NCBI GenBank assembly: GCA_963082975.1
Contig: OY720348.1
Location: 71,201,719 to 71,265,718, forward strand
Length of the DNA stretch: 64,000 nt
Origin: Labia minor
Lineage: Eukaryota; Arthropoda; Insecta; Dermaptera; Spongiphoridae
Direction: 5' to 3'
The notes beneath the pieces are model-generated. The model saw nothing but the letters and a program-made list of their open reading frames with translations. It did no database searches and was not told the DNA's origin. Of the stretch, positions 23,345 through 34,760 are shown one piece after another; the first letter of the stretch is position 1, and each line of letters begins with the position of its first letter. The position numbers and the translations under genes were made by a program.

Positions 23345-23620
23345 GGGGTCCCGGTACTATATATAAAGACGCCAGCTTGGACATTAACTCACATCCTTGT
23401 GATTCTGTGCTCAACTCTAGGGCCTAGCAAAGGCATTTCTCTAGCTGGAGTCTATGAGACGAACTCAACGCAGCCTGAATCAAAAGCTATTTGATAAAAA
23501 GTAGCGACTCCGATCAAGAAAATCAAGGCAAAGTTTGATAGGATCCGCTCTAATATGATCATAGGACACTAATCAATATAATCAACTTGATATGCGCTTT
23601 TCTTGCGTAGGATGTACAAA
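23345..23620 (+). mobile_element. SINE-2 copy 2
   Basis: The head AAGACGCCAGCTTGGACATT (box A-like) and TGTGCTCAACTCTAG (box B-like, GGTTCRANYCC) mark a tRNA-derived head. The body AGTAGCGACTCCGATCAAGA and ATAGGACACTAATCAATATA matches 31290-31530. The 3' region ends near TATGCGCTTTTCTTG. Confidence 0.65.
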
Positions 23621-23839
23621 ATTTAATTAATATAGGGCATATTATATCTACTTATTAACTCATTTCATCTATTTATGTTCTTACTAATACTTATTTTCAC
23701 TTATTTTTTATCATAAATAAATCAAGAAAATTGACTAGGGTAGCCGCGCGCGGTTATAATCTCATAAGTGTAGTTTCAGTTTTTTTTTTTAATTGCCTTT
23801 TCCCGAATAAATTTAAATAAATTATCATTAGTTGTATAA
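23621..23839. other. non-coding spacer
   Basis: Nothing recognised apart from a GCGCGCG patch near 23744. Confidence 0.4.
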
Positions 23840-23930
23840 CAGGCCGGTTGATTATATGGTTGTGAGGTATTATCTATGAGCCAAGGTGACAAGAGTAGAT
23901 TTAGAGTAATGAATGGATTTGAACTTTCGA
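23840..23930 (+). mobile_element. LINE ORF2 C-terminal fragment (plus strand)
   Basis: Translates with one shift to a CEVLSMSQGDKSRFRVMN-like stretch, matching the CEAWSMTLGDQSRFRVFE block of the LINE copies at 1-410 and 61281-61975. A short, dead scrap. Confidence 0.55.
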
Positions 23931-24272
23931 CTTCAAGATTAGCAATTCAATTATTTTATTTTTTAAATATTATTATTTATAATAAAAATAAATTCTAATA
24001 TGAATTTTAATTTAGCATATAAAAATTAATTTTAAATTTTTAAAATTATATTATTTATGTAAATAATATTATTATAATATTATAATTTTCAAAAACTATA
24101 AGCAATGCAAGTGGTGACATTCAGAAAACGAAAATAATAAGGTTAGAAAATGTCTATATGTTATGAATTTTCATGTACTATATTAAGAATCACCATAAAA
24201 CGTACATACATATTAGCTATAGTTTTAGAGAAACAAGGAAAAAATTTTTAAGAAATTATCTTGTAAAAAATA
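23931..24272. other. non-coding AT-rich DNA
   Basis: Nothing recognised. Confidence 0.4.
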
Positions 24273-24625
24273 GTGCGTCTATCCATCTATCTCTGTGGCT
24301 CTACGGAACTCGAAAGTTCTTGGCCGCAGCAACCACACCTCACCAAGTATCCCTACCCTTCCCATCTCTCTCACGACCCTTCCTACATTATCTACCCACT
24401 GCGTCCTTGGTCTTCCAAGCGGGCGTTTCCCACTCGGTCTCCCCACCAATATACATTTCGCCATTCTTTCTTCTCCCATTCTAACCACTTGTCCTGCCCA
24501 TCGCAACCTTCTCGATTTTATAATTTTAACAATATCTTGAGATGCTTAGAGGTCATGCAATTCCTCGTTATGCAATCTCCGCCATTCCCCGGTGACCTCA
24601 TCTTTCTTTGGCCAAAAAATAGTGC
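24273..24625 (-). mobile_element. LINE 3' end: ORF2 C-terminus
   Basis: On the minus strand from about 24620: DEVTGEWRRLHN, then MRWAGQVVRMGEERMAK, GRPSGKRPLGRPRTQW, VREMGR and an ending like KNFRVP that is partly frameshifted. This is the well-known post-RT tail of arthropod LINE ORF2 (RTE/Jockey-like). The 3' end lies at the left, at a GATA-type tail (ATCCATCTATCTCTG), as in the other copies. That shared end shows true 5'-truncated LINE insertions. Plus-strand ORFs over it are shadows. Confidence 0.75.
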
Positions 24626-25109
24626 GATCGTTTTATTTTTGAAAGGTATTGAAAAGCAAATTTGTGGTAAGCTCTCAAGGGATGGATTTTTAGGAAACTA
24701 ATGAGATCTACACCTATGTGGTCACAGGAAAAAATTCTACAGAAGTACTAACCTATATACAAAATTCATTTTCTCCACCTTTTTCCCCAACTTTTTTTGT
24801 GGGCCAGCGACATCACAATATTTGCTTGATGAAACCGAGATATCAGATTCTTTCGAATAAAGCAACTAATACTCATTTAAGTGTAGAGTTCCTCCAAAGA
24901 TCACTTAAAGAAGGAAAATCAAAACAGACAGTGAGATCGCATGGTCCAAAAATTAATACTTTGTTGATAATCCATTTGTTATGCATGTATGTATCTTTAA
25001 TATTTATGAATGTAAATGACTCTAAAAAAAGAAAATTCACAGTTTAAATTTTGTTTCAGTATTTAATTACTAATTACGTGCCATTTTTGATGAATGATGA
25101 ATTTATATA
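24626..25109. other. single-copy stretch with one unassigned 109-codon ORF
   Basis: An ORF at 24718-25047 (+) is less AT-driven than most here, but I recognise no domain, promoter or homologous repeat. I would not call it a gene on this evidence. Confidence 0.25.
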
Positions 25110-25480
25110 TAAATAATAAATGATCTATCTCTTTGGTGCTACTGAATTTGAAAGTTCTTGGTCATACCATCAATATTATTTTTTTCTTTCTTCGCCCAAT
25201 TTCTTACAATTACATTGATATTGTTAATCCTCTATTCTTGAACAACTCCTTAGTTTTTATCTATCTATGTCATTAGCTCTACGGAATTCGAAAGTTCTTG
25301 GCCGCAGAAACCACATTCCTCCAAGTTCCCTTATCCTAAGCTACACCGATCCAACTTCTACCCTCTCCCATCTCTCTTACGTCCTTTCCAACATTGTCCA
25401 CCCACCCCGTTCTTGGTCTTCCATTCCTCTCCCAATCTACCCACGTCTCCTGCATATCGCCACTTCAACTACTTAGTATA
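25110..25480 (-). mobile_element. LINE 3' end fragments
   Basis: Two scraps of the LINE tail: 25110-25165 (GAATTTGAAAGTTCTTGGTC) and 25257-25480 (GGAATTCGAAAGTTCTTGGC through CCACCCCGTTCTTGGTCTTCC). The second keeps the GATA-like tail and the TRWMDNV-coding region but then breaks off. Non-functional. Confidence 0.65.
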
Positions 25481-25975
25481 TTCAATTGAATTTCACTATC
25501 AATTAATTTATCTACAAACATAGAAACTTATCCGAATTTAAAGTCTATTAATATTATAATATTTTTTTATCTGTTTTAGTATATAATGATTAAAAATAAT
25601 AAAATTTTAAATGTAAAAATCAAATTTACGAGTAACAAATAATACAAACTATCAATTTTGATGATTTCATCTTTTCACAAGTAAAAGTGACTAAGTGTCA
25701 TAAACAATATTTGTTTTTCAGAGAAGCTAAATTAAAATTTCAAATTTTGATTTTTAAATTAAGTCTGTAAACCAATAGATTTTTTTATCTAATTAAATAT
25801 AACTGTTTTGTACTATATTTATAGTAAATCATTTAATAACTTTACATCTAATACTGTAAATTCATAAAAAAATAATTTATATGTCATTATTGTACTATTT
25901 AAAAATACACACATGTTTTACTTATTTTAACTACTTTTATATTACTAACAGATGATATATATATAATGATATTTT
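25481..25975. other. non-coding AT-rich DNA
   Basis: Nothing recognised. Confidence 0.4.
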
Positions 25976-26350
25976 AATAAAACGGAGTGTTGAAGAGAGT
26001 TGAAAGGAATCCTTACTCAATGATAAAAAACAACGAAGGATGAAAAAGAAAGGTTAGAAGCCAGAGACTTAATTTGATTGTAATGTCGATTTGAAGCCTA
26101 AAGGCTATTCGATGTCGATCAGTATCTGGATTTCAAAAGATTCGGCTGTTTTTGCTGTTTTCATTTCAAGAGTCCAACTTATTAATAATTCGCAGCACGG
26201 CTGAAAAGAAAGAATGAAGGACGGATGCTGGACGTGGACACCCCAAAAACCCAACATCCACGATCGTCAGAAAGATATAAAGATAGAAAAGAGAGTGGCT
26301 GACGTGAGAATACTCATGATGCCAGTCGTGATGAGAGTGATTAAGCCAAG
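25976..26350. other. single-copy island, purine-rich
   Basis: Normal-complexity sequence with moderate GC (26060-26340) and no repeat relatives in the window. Short ORFs on both strands lack domains. Candidate conserved non-coding DNA. Confidence 0.25.
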
Positions 26351-26794
26351 AAAGAAAATAAATACACATATATCTATATATAGATATATAGATATATATC
26401 ATGTTCTTTCGTTATAATTCAAATTTTACCCGCATATATTCTTTTTCGTAAATATACTTTGTATAAAAAATAAAATTCAACATGATGATATAAAAAGAGT
26501 TGAATGTCTTGCCACGTTTCACTAATTCCTTTGCTTGTTTAATGCATTAGCATATTATCATTCGAATTATTATCTTATCTACTGCATAACAGGTAATGAG
26601 GGCACAAACTGTCACAAAAATAATCAAAAACTCGATGAATGAACAATCGACAATTAATCCCAGAACGATATACAAGTAATTGTGAAATATAAAAATGAAT
26701 GAATGAAAACAAAGGAATGGGTGCAAAAATACATTTACAATATTCATTAATAAATACATTATTAACGATTGGTAGATTAATTTTAAGAGTAGGT
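26351..26794. other. non-coding spacer
   Basis: Contains a (TATAGA)n-like patch at 26365-26400; otherwise nothing recognised. Confidence 0.4.
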
Positions 26795-27300
26795 ACCTGG
26801 AACACTGAGCTATTGCTCGACCCTTTAAACAAGTTTATACAATTTATTAATATAAACTTTAAAAATTTTATAATTTTTTTAATTATTCATTGCAATTGTT
26901 AAATAGATTTTCTAAAAATGGACCCATCAAAAATTTGTTTCCTAAAATGGTACAAATTAATTAAAATAACTTGATTTTCATTTCAAGATTAAAAATAAAT
27001 TTAAATTTACTTGTTAAAATAAAATATTTGATCTGGATTACTACTGATAATAATATAAATTCTGAAATTATATTGACACCTGTACTTGTCTATATTTAAT
27101 TAAGAAAGGAGGTTATATTCTTTTTCTTTATTTATAATAATTAAATATCATCATAAATTAAGAAAATACTAATAAAATTGATTTTTCCTGAGGATGAAAC
27201 CAATACTGATCGATTTTTCTTTATAAACATTATCTATGGTGTGAACTTCAAAAAAATTCTTAGAGCGGTTTAATATCTCAAAAATATACAAATATGTAAG
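26795..27300 (-). mobile_element. Helentron-like family C copy 3
   Basis: Left end GTACCTGGAACACTGAGCTA with CGCTCGACCC-like hairpin half, as at 28773. The body AACTTGATTTTCATTTCAAG and the right block GATGAAACCAATACTGATCG match copies 5 and 8. The right terminal GCTAGCATAATAAG block is missing. Confidence 0.55.
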
Positions 27301-27751
27301 GTAAATGTACCAGTCGTGGACCACTGTACTAGTAATGGACCATTTTATAGATTTTTGATCAAAATAAGCTTTTTAATTTCAAATTAAACTTGAGATATCG
27401 ATCAATATCAAGAAGAGCCTTTTTCGGATTACTTACCACTAAAACAGAGACCAATCGCTGCATTTATTTTTTAAAACTTGAGGTAAGCGTTCTTGCATTT
27501 TAAGGTTCCTTTCTTATGCAAAACGTTAAGGATATGCTTCACTTTATTTTCAACAGATTATGTTTTATTTAATAAAAAAATTCCAAAAAAATATTTAAAT
27601 ATAAATTAACCGAATGTTTGTGTTGTAGTGATAATTAAAAATAGTTGTACAATATGTTAGCACTTGTTTTGTTGTTATTCTCAATTTTATTACAAAATAA
27701 TAGTGTTTTTTAATGAAAATTTCTCTTATCATGGTCCACCAATGGTACATT

Positions 27752-27757
<6 letters not shown>
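27297..27757. mobile_element. possible inverted-repeat transposon (TIR AAGGTAAATGTACC)
   Basis: The left end GTAAGGTAAATGTACCAGTC and the right end GGTACATTTACCTTAT are reverse complements over about 16 bases, with GTGGACCA / TGGTCCACC continuing the match nearby. No transposase is visible, and it sits between family C copies. A non-autonomous DNA transposon is likely; superfamily unknown. Confidence 0.5.

Positions 27758-27787
<30 letters not shown>
27301..27787. other. spacer of ordinary complexity
   Basis: Low repeat content, no ORF. An inverted word pair stands out: GGTAAATGTACCAGTCGTGG near 27300 and the near complement CCACCAATGGTACATTTACC near 27735. These define a candidate inverted-repeat element of about 460 bases (27297-27757). 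Confidence 0.35.
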
Positions 27788-27792
<5 letters not shown>

Positions 27793-28035
27793 CTGGTTCA
27801 CCGAGCCGCCGCCCGGTCATTAAAAAAAATATTCCTTATTATCGGATTTGGCTGGTAATATTAATAACTGGTTCACTGAGCTGCCGTTCAAATAATTGAT
27901 ATTTAAAAGAAGATAAATTTTAAAAAATAGTCATAAAACATACAGCCCTTAAACGTACCTATTAAGGCACTGAAAGACAAAAGTATGGCCTGTGGAAATA
28001 ACATAATATATATTTCGTAATTTTATTTCATATAC
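27788..28035 (-). mobile_element. Helentron-like family C copy 4, with two nested ends
   Basis: A hairpin end stands at 27788 (TACCTGGTTCACCGAGCCGC) and a second one 85 bases later (ACTGGTTCACTGAGCTGCCG at about 27869). They are followed by the body block TAGTCATAAAACATACAGCC. Two ends in tandem suggest one member inserted in or beside another. The rest is replaced by the 176-bp tandem array. Confidence 0.55.
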
Positions 28036-28567
28036 GGACACACAACGGACGTAAGGACAGACATATATAGTTTCGTAGCATATGAATGGTTGTAGGAGTG
28101 TGAATACTGCATCCAAAAAACGTTGAAGTTTAGTTGATTAATGGAGATAGAATGATCGAAAACTAAAATAAATATTCTTTTAAAAGACACCCAGTAAAAA
28201 ATTGCTTTAATACACACACAACGGACGTAAGGACAGACATATATAGTTTCGTAGCATATGAATGGTTGTAGGAGTGTGAATACTGCATCCAAAAAACGTT
28301 GAAGTTTAGTTGATTAATGGAGATAGAATGATCGAAAACTAAAATAAATATTCTTTTAAAAGACACCCAGTAAAAAATTGCTTTAATACACACACAACGG
28401 ACGTAAGGACAGACATATATAGTTTCGTAGCATATGAATGGTTGTAGGAGTGTGAATACTGCATCCAAAAAACGTTGAAGTTTAGTTGATTAATGGAGAT
28501 AGAATGATCGAAAACTAAAATAAATATTCTTTTAAAAGACACCCAGTAAAAAATTGCTTTAATACAT
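28036..28567. repeat. 176-bp tandem repeat, 3 copies
   Basis: The word ACGGACGTAAGGACAGACAT starts at 28045, 28221 and 28397, giving an exact 176-base period. The three units appear identical. 176 is not a multiple of three, so the overlapping minus-strand ORFs here (same peptide in different frames) are an artefact of the repeat. Likely a very recent expansion or an array seed. Confidence 0.95.
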
Positions 28568-28772
28568 TAATAAGTTTTACAAACCGATATACTAAATAAA
28601 ATCAATTAGGATAATTGAATGTAAATCGTTAATTCAATTATTGAATTTTAATTTACACTTTAATTTTAATGGCTATAATTTAAATCATTTTCTTCATTTA
28701 TCTACCTAATAATTCTATTCTCTTTTAATAATTAGGTCTAATTTTGAATTTTTTTATTGATTTATATATATA
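28568..28772. other. non-coding spacer
   Basis: AT-rich; nothing recognised. Confidence 0.4.
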
Positions 28773-29010
28773 GTACCTGGAGAACACCGACCTATCGCTC
28801 GACCCTTTTTCAAATTTATACAATTTATTATTATAAACTTCAAAAATTGTACAATTTTTTAAATTATTTATTACAATTGTTAAATGGGTTTTCTAAAAAT
28901 GAATCTTCAAAAATCTGTTTCCTTAAAAGATACAAATTAATTAAAATAACTTGATTTTCATTTCAAAATGGAAGATATATTCAAATTTACTTGATAAAAT
29001 ATTTGATCCC

Positions 29011-29047
<37 letters not shown>

Positions 29048-29366
29048 ATAATAAAATATTTTAAATATAAAAAAAATATTAATACAATATCAATTAAAAA
29101 AGAATGGCAGGAGGCAAATTTCAATATCAATGACGTAATTTGTGATGTGATTCAAATTTACTATTTTAAATTAATAAAATTATAATAAAGTTGATTTTTC
29201 TCGAGGCTGAAACCAATACTGATCGATTTTTCTTTATAAATTTATCTATGGTGTGAATTTCAAAAAAATCCTTAGAGGGGTTTAATATCTCAAAAATATA
29301 CAAATATAGATATACACAAATATATAAACATATATATATATACAATTTTAGCTAGCATAATAAGAC
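28773..29366 (-). mobile_element. Helentron-like family C copy 5 (longest of its subtype)
   Basis: Left hairpin end GTACCTGGAGAACACCGACC, body matching copy 3, a (TA)n tract at 29015-29042, then GAGGCTGAAACCAATACTGA and the right end GCTAGCATAATAAGACTATA. Both ends and the middle are present. No ORF of note. Confidence 0.65.
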
Positions 29367-30145
29367 TATATATATATGTAATAAATAAATCTTAACAATA
29401 AATGTCAAAGAACAATCAATCAAGCATTCGACATAGAATTTAGATATTTTCATCAATACCGTCTCAATTAAATTCTGAATTGAGTAGTTACCCCAATTCA
29501 ATTAATCTTATCTCAATTTATTTATTTACCTGGAATTTATATAGAAACTTTTGAATATCCTATTTCACTTCACCGATCTCCTCCACCCCACTCACCTTTC
29601 AGCAGATCACATCAACAACTATTAAACTCTTTATCAGTTGACACAATAATTCATGGTAATTGTTTATAGAAGAGGTTCGACTTGAATTTGCTCTGAATGC
29701 CAAAATTAATCAATTTCAGTTTTCAAACATACTATTAATTAATGTGTTTGTGAAAGTGGTGTAGTGCAATGTCATCTCATCATCTCGGAATATTACTTAG
29801 TCGGAAAGCTGAAATCACTCCCCCCCCTCCATCAATATAATTTAAAAGCAAATTATCTCATTCATTTGAATCCTATCGATTTACTGTCTAAATTAAAAAA
29901 TGACGGCTACATTTTAACAATTATTTGGAAAATAATGTAAAATAATTTGTAATTGAATGTGGAGACAAGAGTGTTTGTTCATTCACTTGTTGATTTCATA
30001 GAAGAAATAAAGGAAAGTTTGAACTCTATAGAATATATAGAGTTTACAGAGATAAATAAACAGGGATAGATCTATAGTATAGATCTATCTATCTGTGTGT
30101 GACACTACAGCACTCAAAAATTACAATCATCATTTACAATTTTTA
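29367..30145. other. non-coding DNA, partly single-copy
   Basis: Moderate-complexity sequence at 29540-29830 without repeats; (TCTA)-like patches near 30065-30095. No coding evidence. Confidence 0.35.
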
Positions 30146-30746
30146 CTAGATAGTATTACCATCACGAAAATTTTCGATGTTGAGATTTTGATGTTTTTAT
30201 ACGTTTTTAAGGTTCCTGAATCATTTTCACTAAGGTTGAGAAAAATGTCTGTGTGTGTATGTATGTGTGTATGTATGTAGACAAGATTAATCAAAAACGG
30301 TTTGAGCTAGAATCATGAAATTTGGTATACGGGCATTATTGAAAATTTGTAGTTTTCTATCAACTTTTGAGAAATGTAGCTCAACCGGAAGAGGGTCAAT
30401 ACCTACAACGTTTTGATTTTTTTTTCCTCTAAAGTGACCGTAAAAATAAATATATATGTTTGATAGTTTTTCACATGGTTAAAAATTGTATAAAACTGCT
30501 ATATATAGAATTTCAGCTTGATTGATTCGCAGAAAGTACCGGAATTAATTTTTAAAACTGCAAATCTCACGCGCCAACACGTGACTTGGTGCCATCAACA
30601 AAGAGCCAAACATGCGCTGGTTTAATAAATATTATTTATTAATTTAAATTTATAATTTATAATTAATTAAATTTAATTGAAATATAATATATTATGTTAT
30701 TTATTCCAATTCAAATTGCGAGATAGTCGAGTGGAGACACTCCAGC
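30146..30746 (+). mobile_element. Helentron/DINE-1-like element, family A copy 4
   Basis: Complete copy from CTAGATAG to the CTCCAGC end before TT, with the microsatellite GTGTGTGTATGTATGTGTG at about 30250-30280. It has the ACCGGAAGAGGGTCAATACC version of the middle, unlike copies 1-2. Confidence 0.75.
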
Positions 30747-30765
30747 TTATTTCCATAACCCGAGT

Positions 30766-31185
30766 CTCCTTTAATCAATCCCTATCTCTCCAATCCAATA
30801 GTGTCTCTTCTTTCTGGCATTTGACCCTTCAGCCTCCAAGGTTCCTGTCCATTTGTGATGAGAACTTGAATAAAACCTCCATCTGACTTGTTGGGAGAGT
30901 CTCACGCCGGGGTGAGGAGAGAATATGGGAAGGATTTTAATATTGAATAGATAGGATTTTTAGGGATTGGGACACGACTTACTCATTTGAAAACGAGGAG
31001 AAGTCGTGGCTCGCGTGAGCAGGGTTGCTTCCCTGAAGTGGACTTAGCTCTATCCGGATCATAGAGAGGGTCCACCCGCTACTCTTTTGGAATAATTATT
31101 CTTTAAAAAAATTTTATTGAAAATTTTGCTATTGTTGGTCTTGAACACTGGACCGCTGGTTGGTTAGTTGGATTTTTGAGTTATA
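30766..31185 (-). mobile_element. SINE-3 copy 2 (extended)
   Basis: Body at 30900-31085 matches copies 1 and 3. Homology with copy 3 extends further left (CCTCCAAGGTTCCTGTCCAT against CCTCCGAGCGTTATGTCCAT). The right end reads as a tRNA T-arm-like GTGTTCAAGACC on the minus strand (31135-31150). It is directly adjacent to family A copy 4. Confidence 0.6.
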
Positions 31186-31260
31186 TTGAAGTTTGAATGT
31201 GAAATTTAGGCCTAGACGTTTTGACGCCCATTTTGGCGAAAATATATCTAGCTATCCTAC

Positions 31261-31289
<29 letters not shown>

Positions 31290-31297
<8 letters not shown>

Positions 31298-31530
31298 AGG
31301 CCAGTTTGGGTATTAACTCACATCCTCGTGATTCCGTGTTCAACTCCAGGGCCCGGCAAAGGAATTTCTCCAGCTGGAATCTATGGGACGAACTCAACTC
31401 AGCCTGAATCCAAATTAAAGCTATTTGATATAAAGTAGCGCCTCCGAACCAGAAAATCAAGACAAAGTTTGTTAGGATTCGTTCTACAGATCATAGGACA
31501 CGAATTAATATAACTAACTTGGTATGCACT
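31290..31530 (+). mobile_element. SINE-2 copy 3 (best copy)
   Basis: The tRNA-like head has box A-like GAGGCCAGTTTGGGTATT and box B-like GTGTTCAACTCCAGG about 35 bases later. It is followed by AAGGAATTTCTCCAGCTGGA, AAGTAGCGCCTCCGAACCAG and CATAGGACACGAATTAATAT. A long (TA)n tract (31265-31294) precedes it. The head arrangement supports a Pol III-transcribed tRNA-derived SINE. Confidence 0.7.
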
Positions 31531-31960
31531 TTTTTTTATCACAATCGCTTAATCAAATTTCACATTTTCAGAATAGTTAAATTTATAATAACGAATAATG
31601 AGATTCTCTAATCTTCATTATGCTCAATTAAATAGAACTACAATTAATTCACGATTCTATGCAAATGGTAGAACTTGGAAGCGCTTCGCAATCATTTTTC
31701 TTTTCATCAGTTCTTTTTCCCTTCTCTTTTCTTTTTTTTTTTTTCTTTTTTTCCCCCTTTTTTTTATTTTTGAATTATGATTGCCTCTTGTCAACTTAGC
31801 AATATAAGAAATATTTGAATTAAAATTAAATTTTTCTGTATAGAATAGAAATTTATGAAAATCTCCTTTCAAGGTAATTATAATGATATATTGGAAATTA
31901 ATATCTTTTCCATGCAAATATTTTGATTAAATAAGATCAAAGTAAATATTGAAGATCCAT
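31531..31960. other. non-coding spacer
   Basis: Includes a T/C-rich run at 31695-31775; no other feature. Confidence 0.4.
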
Positions 31961-32260
31961 TAATCAAGTGCATTGGGATTGCTAATGGAAATAAAATTCG
32001 AGTATTAAGGACTAAAGTTGTAGGAGGCGAGGCAAGGCGGCAAGATCAATTGAAAAGTGATCTCGGGCCAGGCAGGGCAGGATGGCTTCGTGATTCATTC
32101 CACCCCCTCCATCCTCCTTGCCTCCCCCTTTCTCCCCGACAGCAGCGGTTTCTATTCAAGAGAAATAACTTGATCAGGAGATGAAACCAAAGTCTGACAA
32201 CATTAAAGCGTAATTCATCTCATTCAATTGAAAAATAGGCCCTTCTTAACAAAAAAAAAC
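31961..32260. other. GC-elevated single-copy island
   Basis: Contains GGCGAGGCAAGGCGGCAAGA, a GGCCAGGCAGGGCAGG patch and a CCCCCTCC-rich patch (32100-32140). No ORF or repeat relative. Candidate regulatory element. Confidence 0.25.
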
Positions 32261-32907
32261 TATCAGTAGTGAACATTAGTGAATAAAATACGATTTAAGG
32301 GCATATATAACCTGAATAGATGTACGATATCAATTAATAAAGTGATTGTTAATTATTAATTATTTTTCAATTAATCCATATAATTTAAATTATTATTAAA
32401 AATGAAAATTCATATTTTAATGGAATGGATGAAAACTAAATTTAATTAAAATAAATAAATATGCATAACGCACATATTAAATGGTATATTAGTGTGAGAA
32501 TAGTTTGCAAAGTCATTGACTTTATATATTTCCCGTGAAGTAACTATAAATGTAGCATTGATCCTCTGAACTATTAATAGCCTACTGGACAAGTTTGAGA
32601 AAGTTACGCCATTTAGTTTGTGTTTGACATCCATTGAAACCAGAATAAAAAATTAGAAAAACAATGGGCTAAATGTAACGAGCTTGGAAAAGGCTTATCA
32701 AACTATCTTCCTATATATATATATATATATATATATATCCAAAAGTGATATTTGTTTGATCAAGGTAGGGCAAGCAGAATAGTAGATAATCTTAAATTCA
32801 AAATTTGATATGATTTTTTTTTCTAACTGTACAAGAGCAAAATCCACATCACTCCTGCAATAAAATAAAACATTTAAAGCAGTTCTGTATCCATAAACAC
32901 ACGAGTG
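32261..32907. other. non-coding AT-rich DNA
   Basis: (TA)n at 32714-32738; otherwise nothing recognised. Confidence 0.4.
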
Positions 32908-33251
32908 CAGTAATTCTCAACTTTTTTTTTTACCGCGGCACACTTTTAACGGTTTAAAAAAAACAAAGAAAAAGATAAGCGTAAAAGTTTACCATATTGA
33001 AAAAAGTGGTCCCAAAAACGGTTTAACTTTTTTTTTAAGAAAAATTGAAAAAATTTATAAAAAAATGTCGAAAATTTTTAAGAGCCTAGTCCCAAAAACG
33101 TTTTACTTTTTTTTAAGAACCAAATTAAAACAATTTATAAAAAAAGTCGGAAATGTTTAAGAGCCTCTTTACATATGTAATAATTTGGCGGCACATTTTG
33201 ATAATCTCGCGGCACACAAAAGTGCCGCGGCACAGTGGTTGAAAATCACTG
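32908..33251. mobile_element. hAT-type non-autonomous element N1, copy 1
   Basis: Ends CAGTAATTCTCAAC and GTTGAAAATCACTG (typical hAT inverted repeats) with subterminal TACCGCGGCAC / GTGCCGCGGCAC. The flanking 8-mers CACGAGTG and CATTAGTG are a likely diverged target duplication (6 of 8). The inside is non-coding with internal duplications of CCCAAAAACG. Same family as 63134-63450. Confidence 0.75.
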
Positions 33252-33585
33252 CATTAGTGGAAGAGAAATCCACAAATAAAGCAGTTATGATAGATAAACA
33301 ACAATTATTTGGATGTTTGCAAACAAAATCATGGAAAAACATTGATTATGAAGATGCCACTATTTCACATTTGGAAGGCTTATAGTTGTGCATTTAATAA
33401 TCTGTTATCTTAATAATAATAATATGTTTATGCTAAGAATATTAGTTTTTTGATTACAACTCCTTCTTGATGTCTGTATTTTTTTTTCCAGCGAGTGTAG
33501 TATAAATTTGTAAAGTAAATTTATATATATAAATTATATGGTAATTAGCTGTCACAATTTTTAATGTATTAATTTTTTTGATTTA

Positions 33586-33588
<3 letters not shown>

Positions 33589-33628
<40 letters not shown>
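33589..33628. repeat. (TA)n microsatellite
   Basis: About 40 bases of pure TA. Confidence 0.9.
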
Positions 33629-33631
<3 letters not shown>

Positions 33632-34017
33632 AGAAAAGGGTAAATGGAATTGTTCTATTAGTTATAATATAACTTTTTTATTAACTAAGACTTAAGTTCC
33701 AATTGGATGAGTTTGGAATAATCAAGTTTTCAGGTGTAAAAAGGGAGGGCGGTTTGGGAATGTTTTTACAACATTCATGAATTCGATGCTTCATTCATTT
33801 CGAAGTAATTGATTAAAATTAATTGATTGATAGAAAGTTTTATTAAAAAGTTTTACAAAAGATCTATTCTCAATTTTATTATTATTATTATTATTATTTT
33901 AACTTTAACATAAAGGGTTACAAAAAAAAAAATTACAAAACAAATTAAAAAAAATTAGATATAAAAATCACAAAAATAAATAAATAAACAAATAAATGTT
34001 TTAAAATAAAAGCTATG

Positions 34018-34023
<6 letters not shown>

Positions 34024-34066
<43 letters not shown>
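34024..34066. repeat. (TA)n microsatellite
   Basis: About 43 bases of pure TA, one of the longest in the window. Confidence 0.9.
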
Positions 34067-34072
<6 letters not shown>

Positions 34073-34599
34073 GATAAATGAATATTCAATTATGTACCAT
34101 TACATATCATTACATTCTATTCAAATTAACATTAATTTACTTGCAGTGTTAAAAAAAAATACTGAAAAACATGTCGTAGATCGTATTGAATGGTTCACCA
34201 TTTCTCCCCCTCCCCTCCCCCCCACCTCTCATCTCTATTTCAACCCTTGGGCAATCGATAGGTATAATTCAATTGAGCACTCCAAATAATTATCGTTTTT
34301 GGTTTCAAGGACCACCTCAGGGACTGAGTTTTTGACTAGAATTCTTACTAGAATTTTATTAATTATATTTAAATTTTATAATAAATTATAAAATATTTTT
34401 ATTATTATTATTATCCGAGTTTTCACATTTACTCAGTATAAGTGCTGGTAAACTTAAAAATTTAAAAAAATTTTAACTTTAAAAAATTTTAAATTTTAAA
34501 TTTAAAAAACTTAAACTAGTATTATTATTATTATTATTAAAAAGTAATCAAAATAATTAAATAATTTTCAAATTAATTAATATTATATGGTATATTGTA

Positions 34600-34760
34600 G
34601 AAAATATAAAAAAGGTTTTTGTGTGCATATCGCAAAAATTAAAAAAAAAAAATTACAAATTTTTACGTTTTATGTCCCAATTAATGCAAAGAGAACTCTA
34701 GAATTTTTCATATAATTTTGTAGGTTTATTTAATACAATTATTAGATCATATTTGAATTT
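34600..34760 (+). mobile_element. fragment of a (GTCT)n-bearing repeat family D
   Basis: AAAGGTTTTTGTGTGCATATCG and the following AAAATT-rich segment match 49873-49940. The microsatellite part is lost here. Family D may be another DINE-like group. Confidence 0.4.

Larger units (their letters stand above)
33252..34599. other. non-coding AT-rich DNA with long (TA)n tracts
   Basis: Two long TA tracts (33589-33628, 34024-34066), ATT repeats near 33880 and 34515. A small C-rich patch at 34205-34225. No gene. Confidence 0.5.

Noticed and set aside
24273-24701. 142-codon plus-strand ORF
   Set aside because: Antisense shadow of the LINE ORF2 tail, which has recognisable residues on the minus strand.
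24718-25047. 109-codon ORF in single-copy DNA
   Set aside because: No domain, no promoter or homologous copy; left as unassigned within a spacer entry.
28023-28542. three overlapping minus-strand ORFs with the same peptide
   Set aside because: A product of the 176-bp tandem repeat; the period is not a multiple of three, so the peptide recurs in different frames without selection.
28036-28567. CRISPR-like array
   Set aside because: Units are contiguous and identical with no spacers, and the host is a eukaryote.
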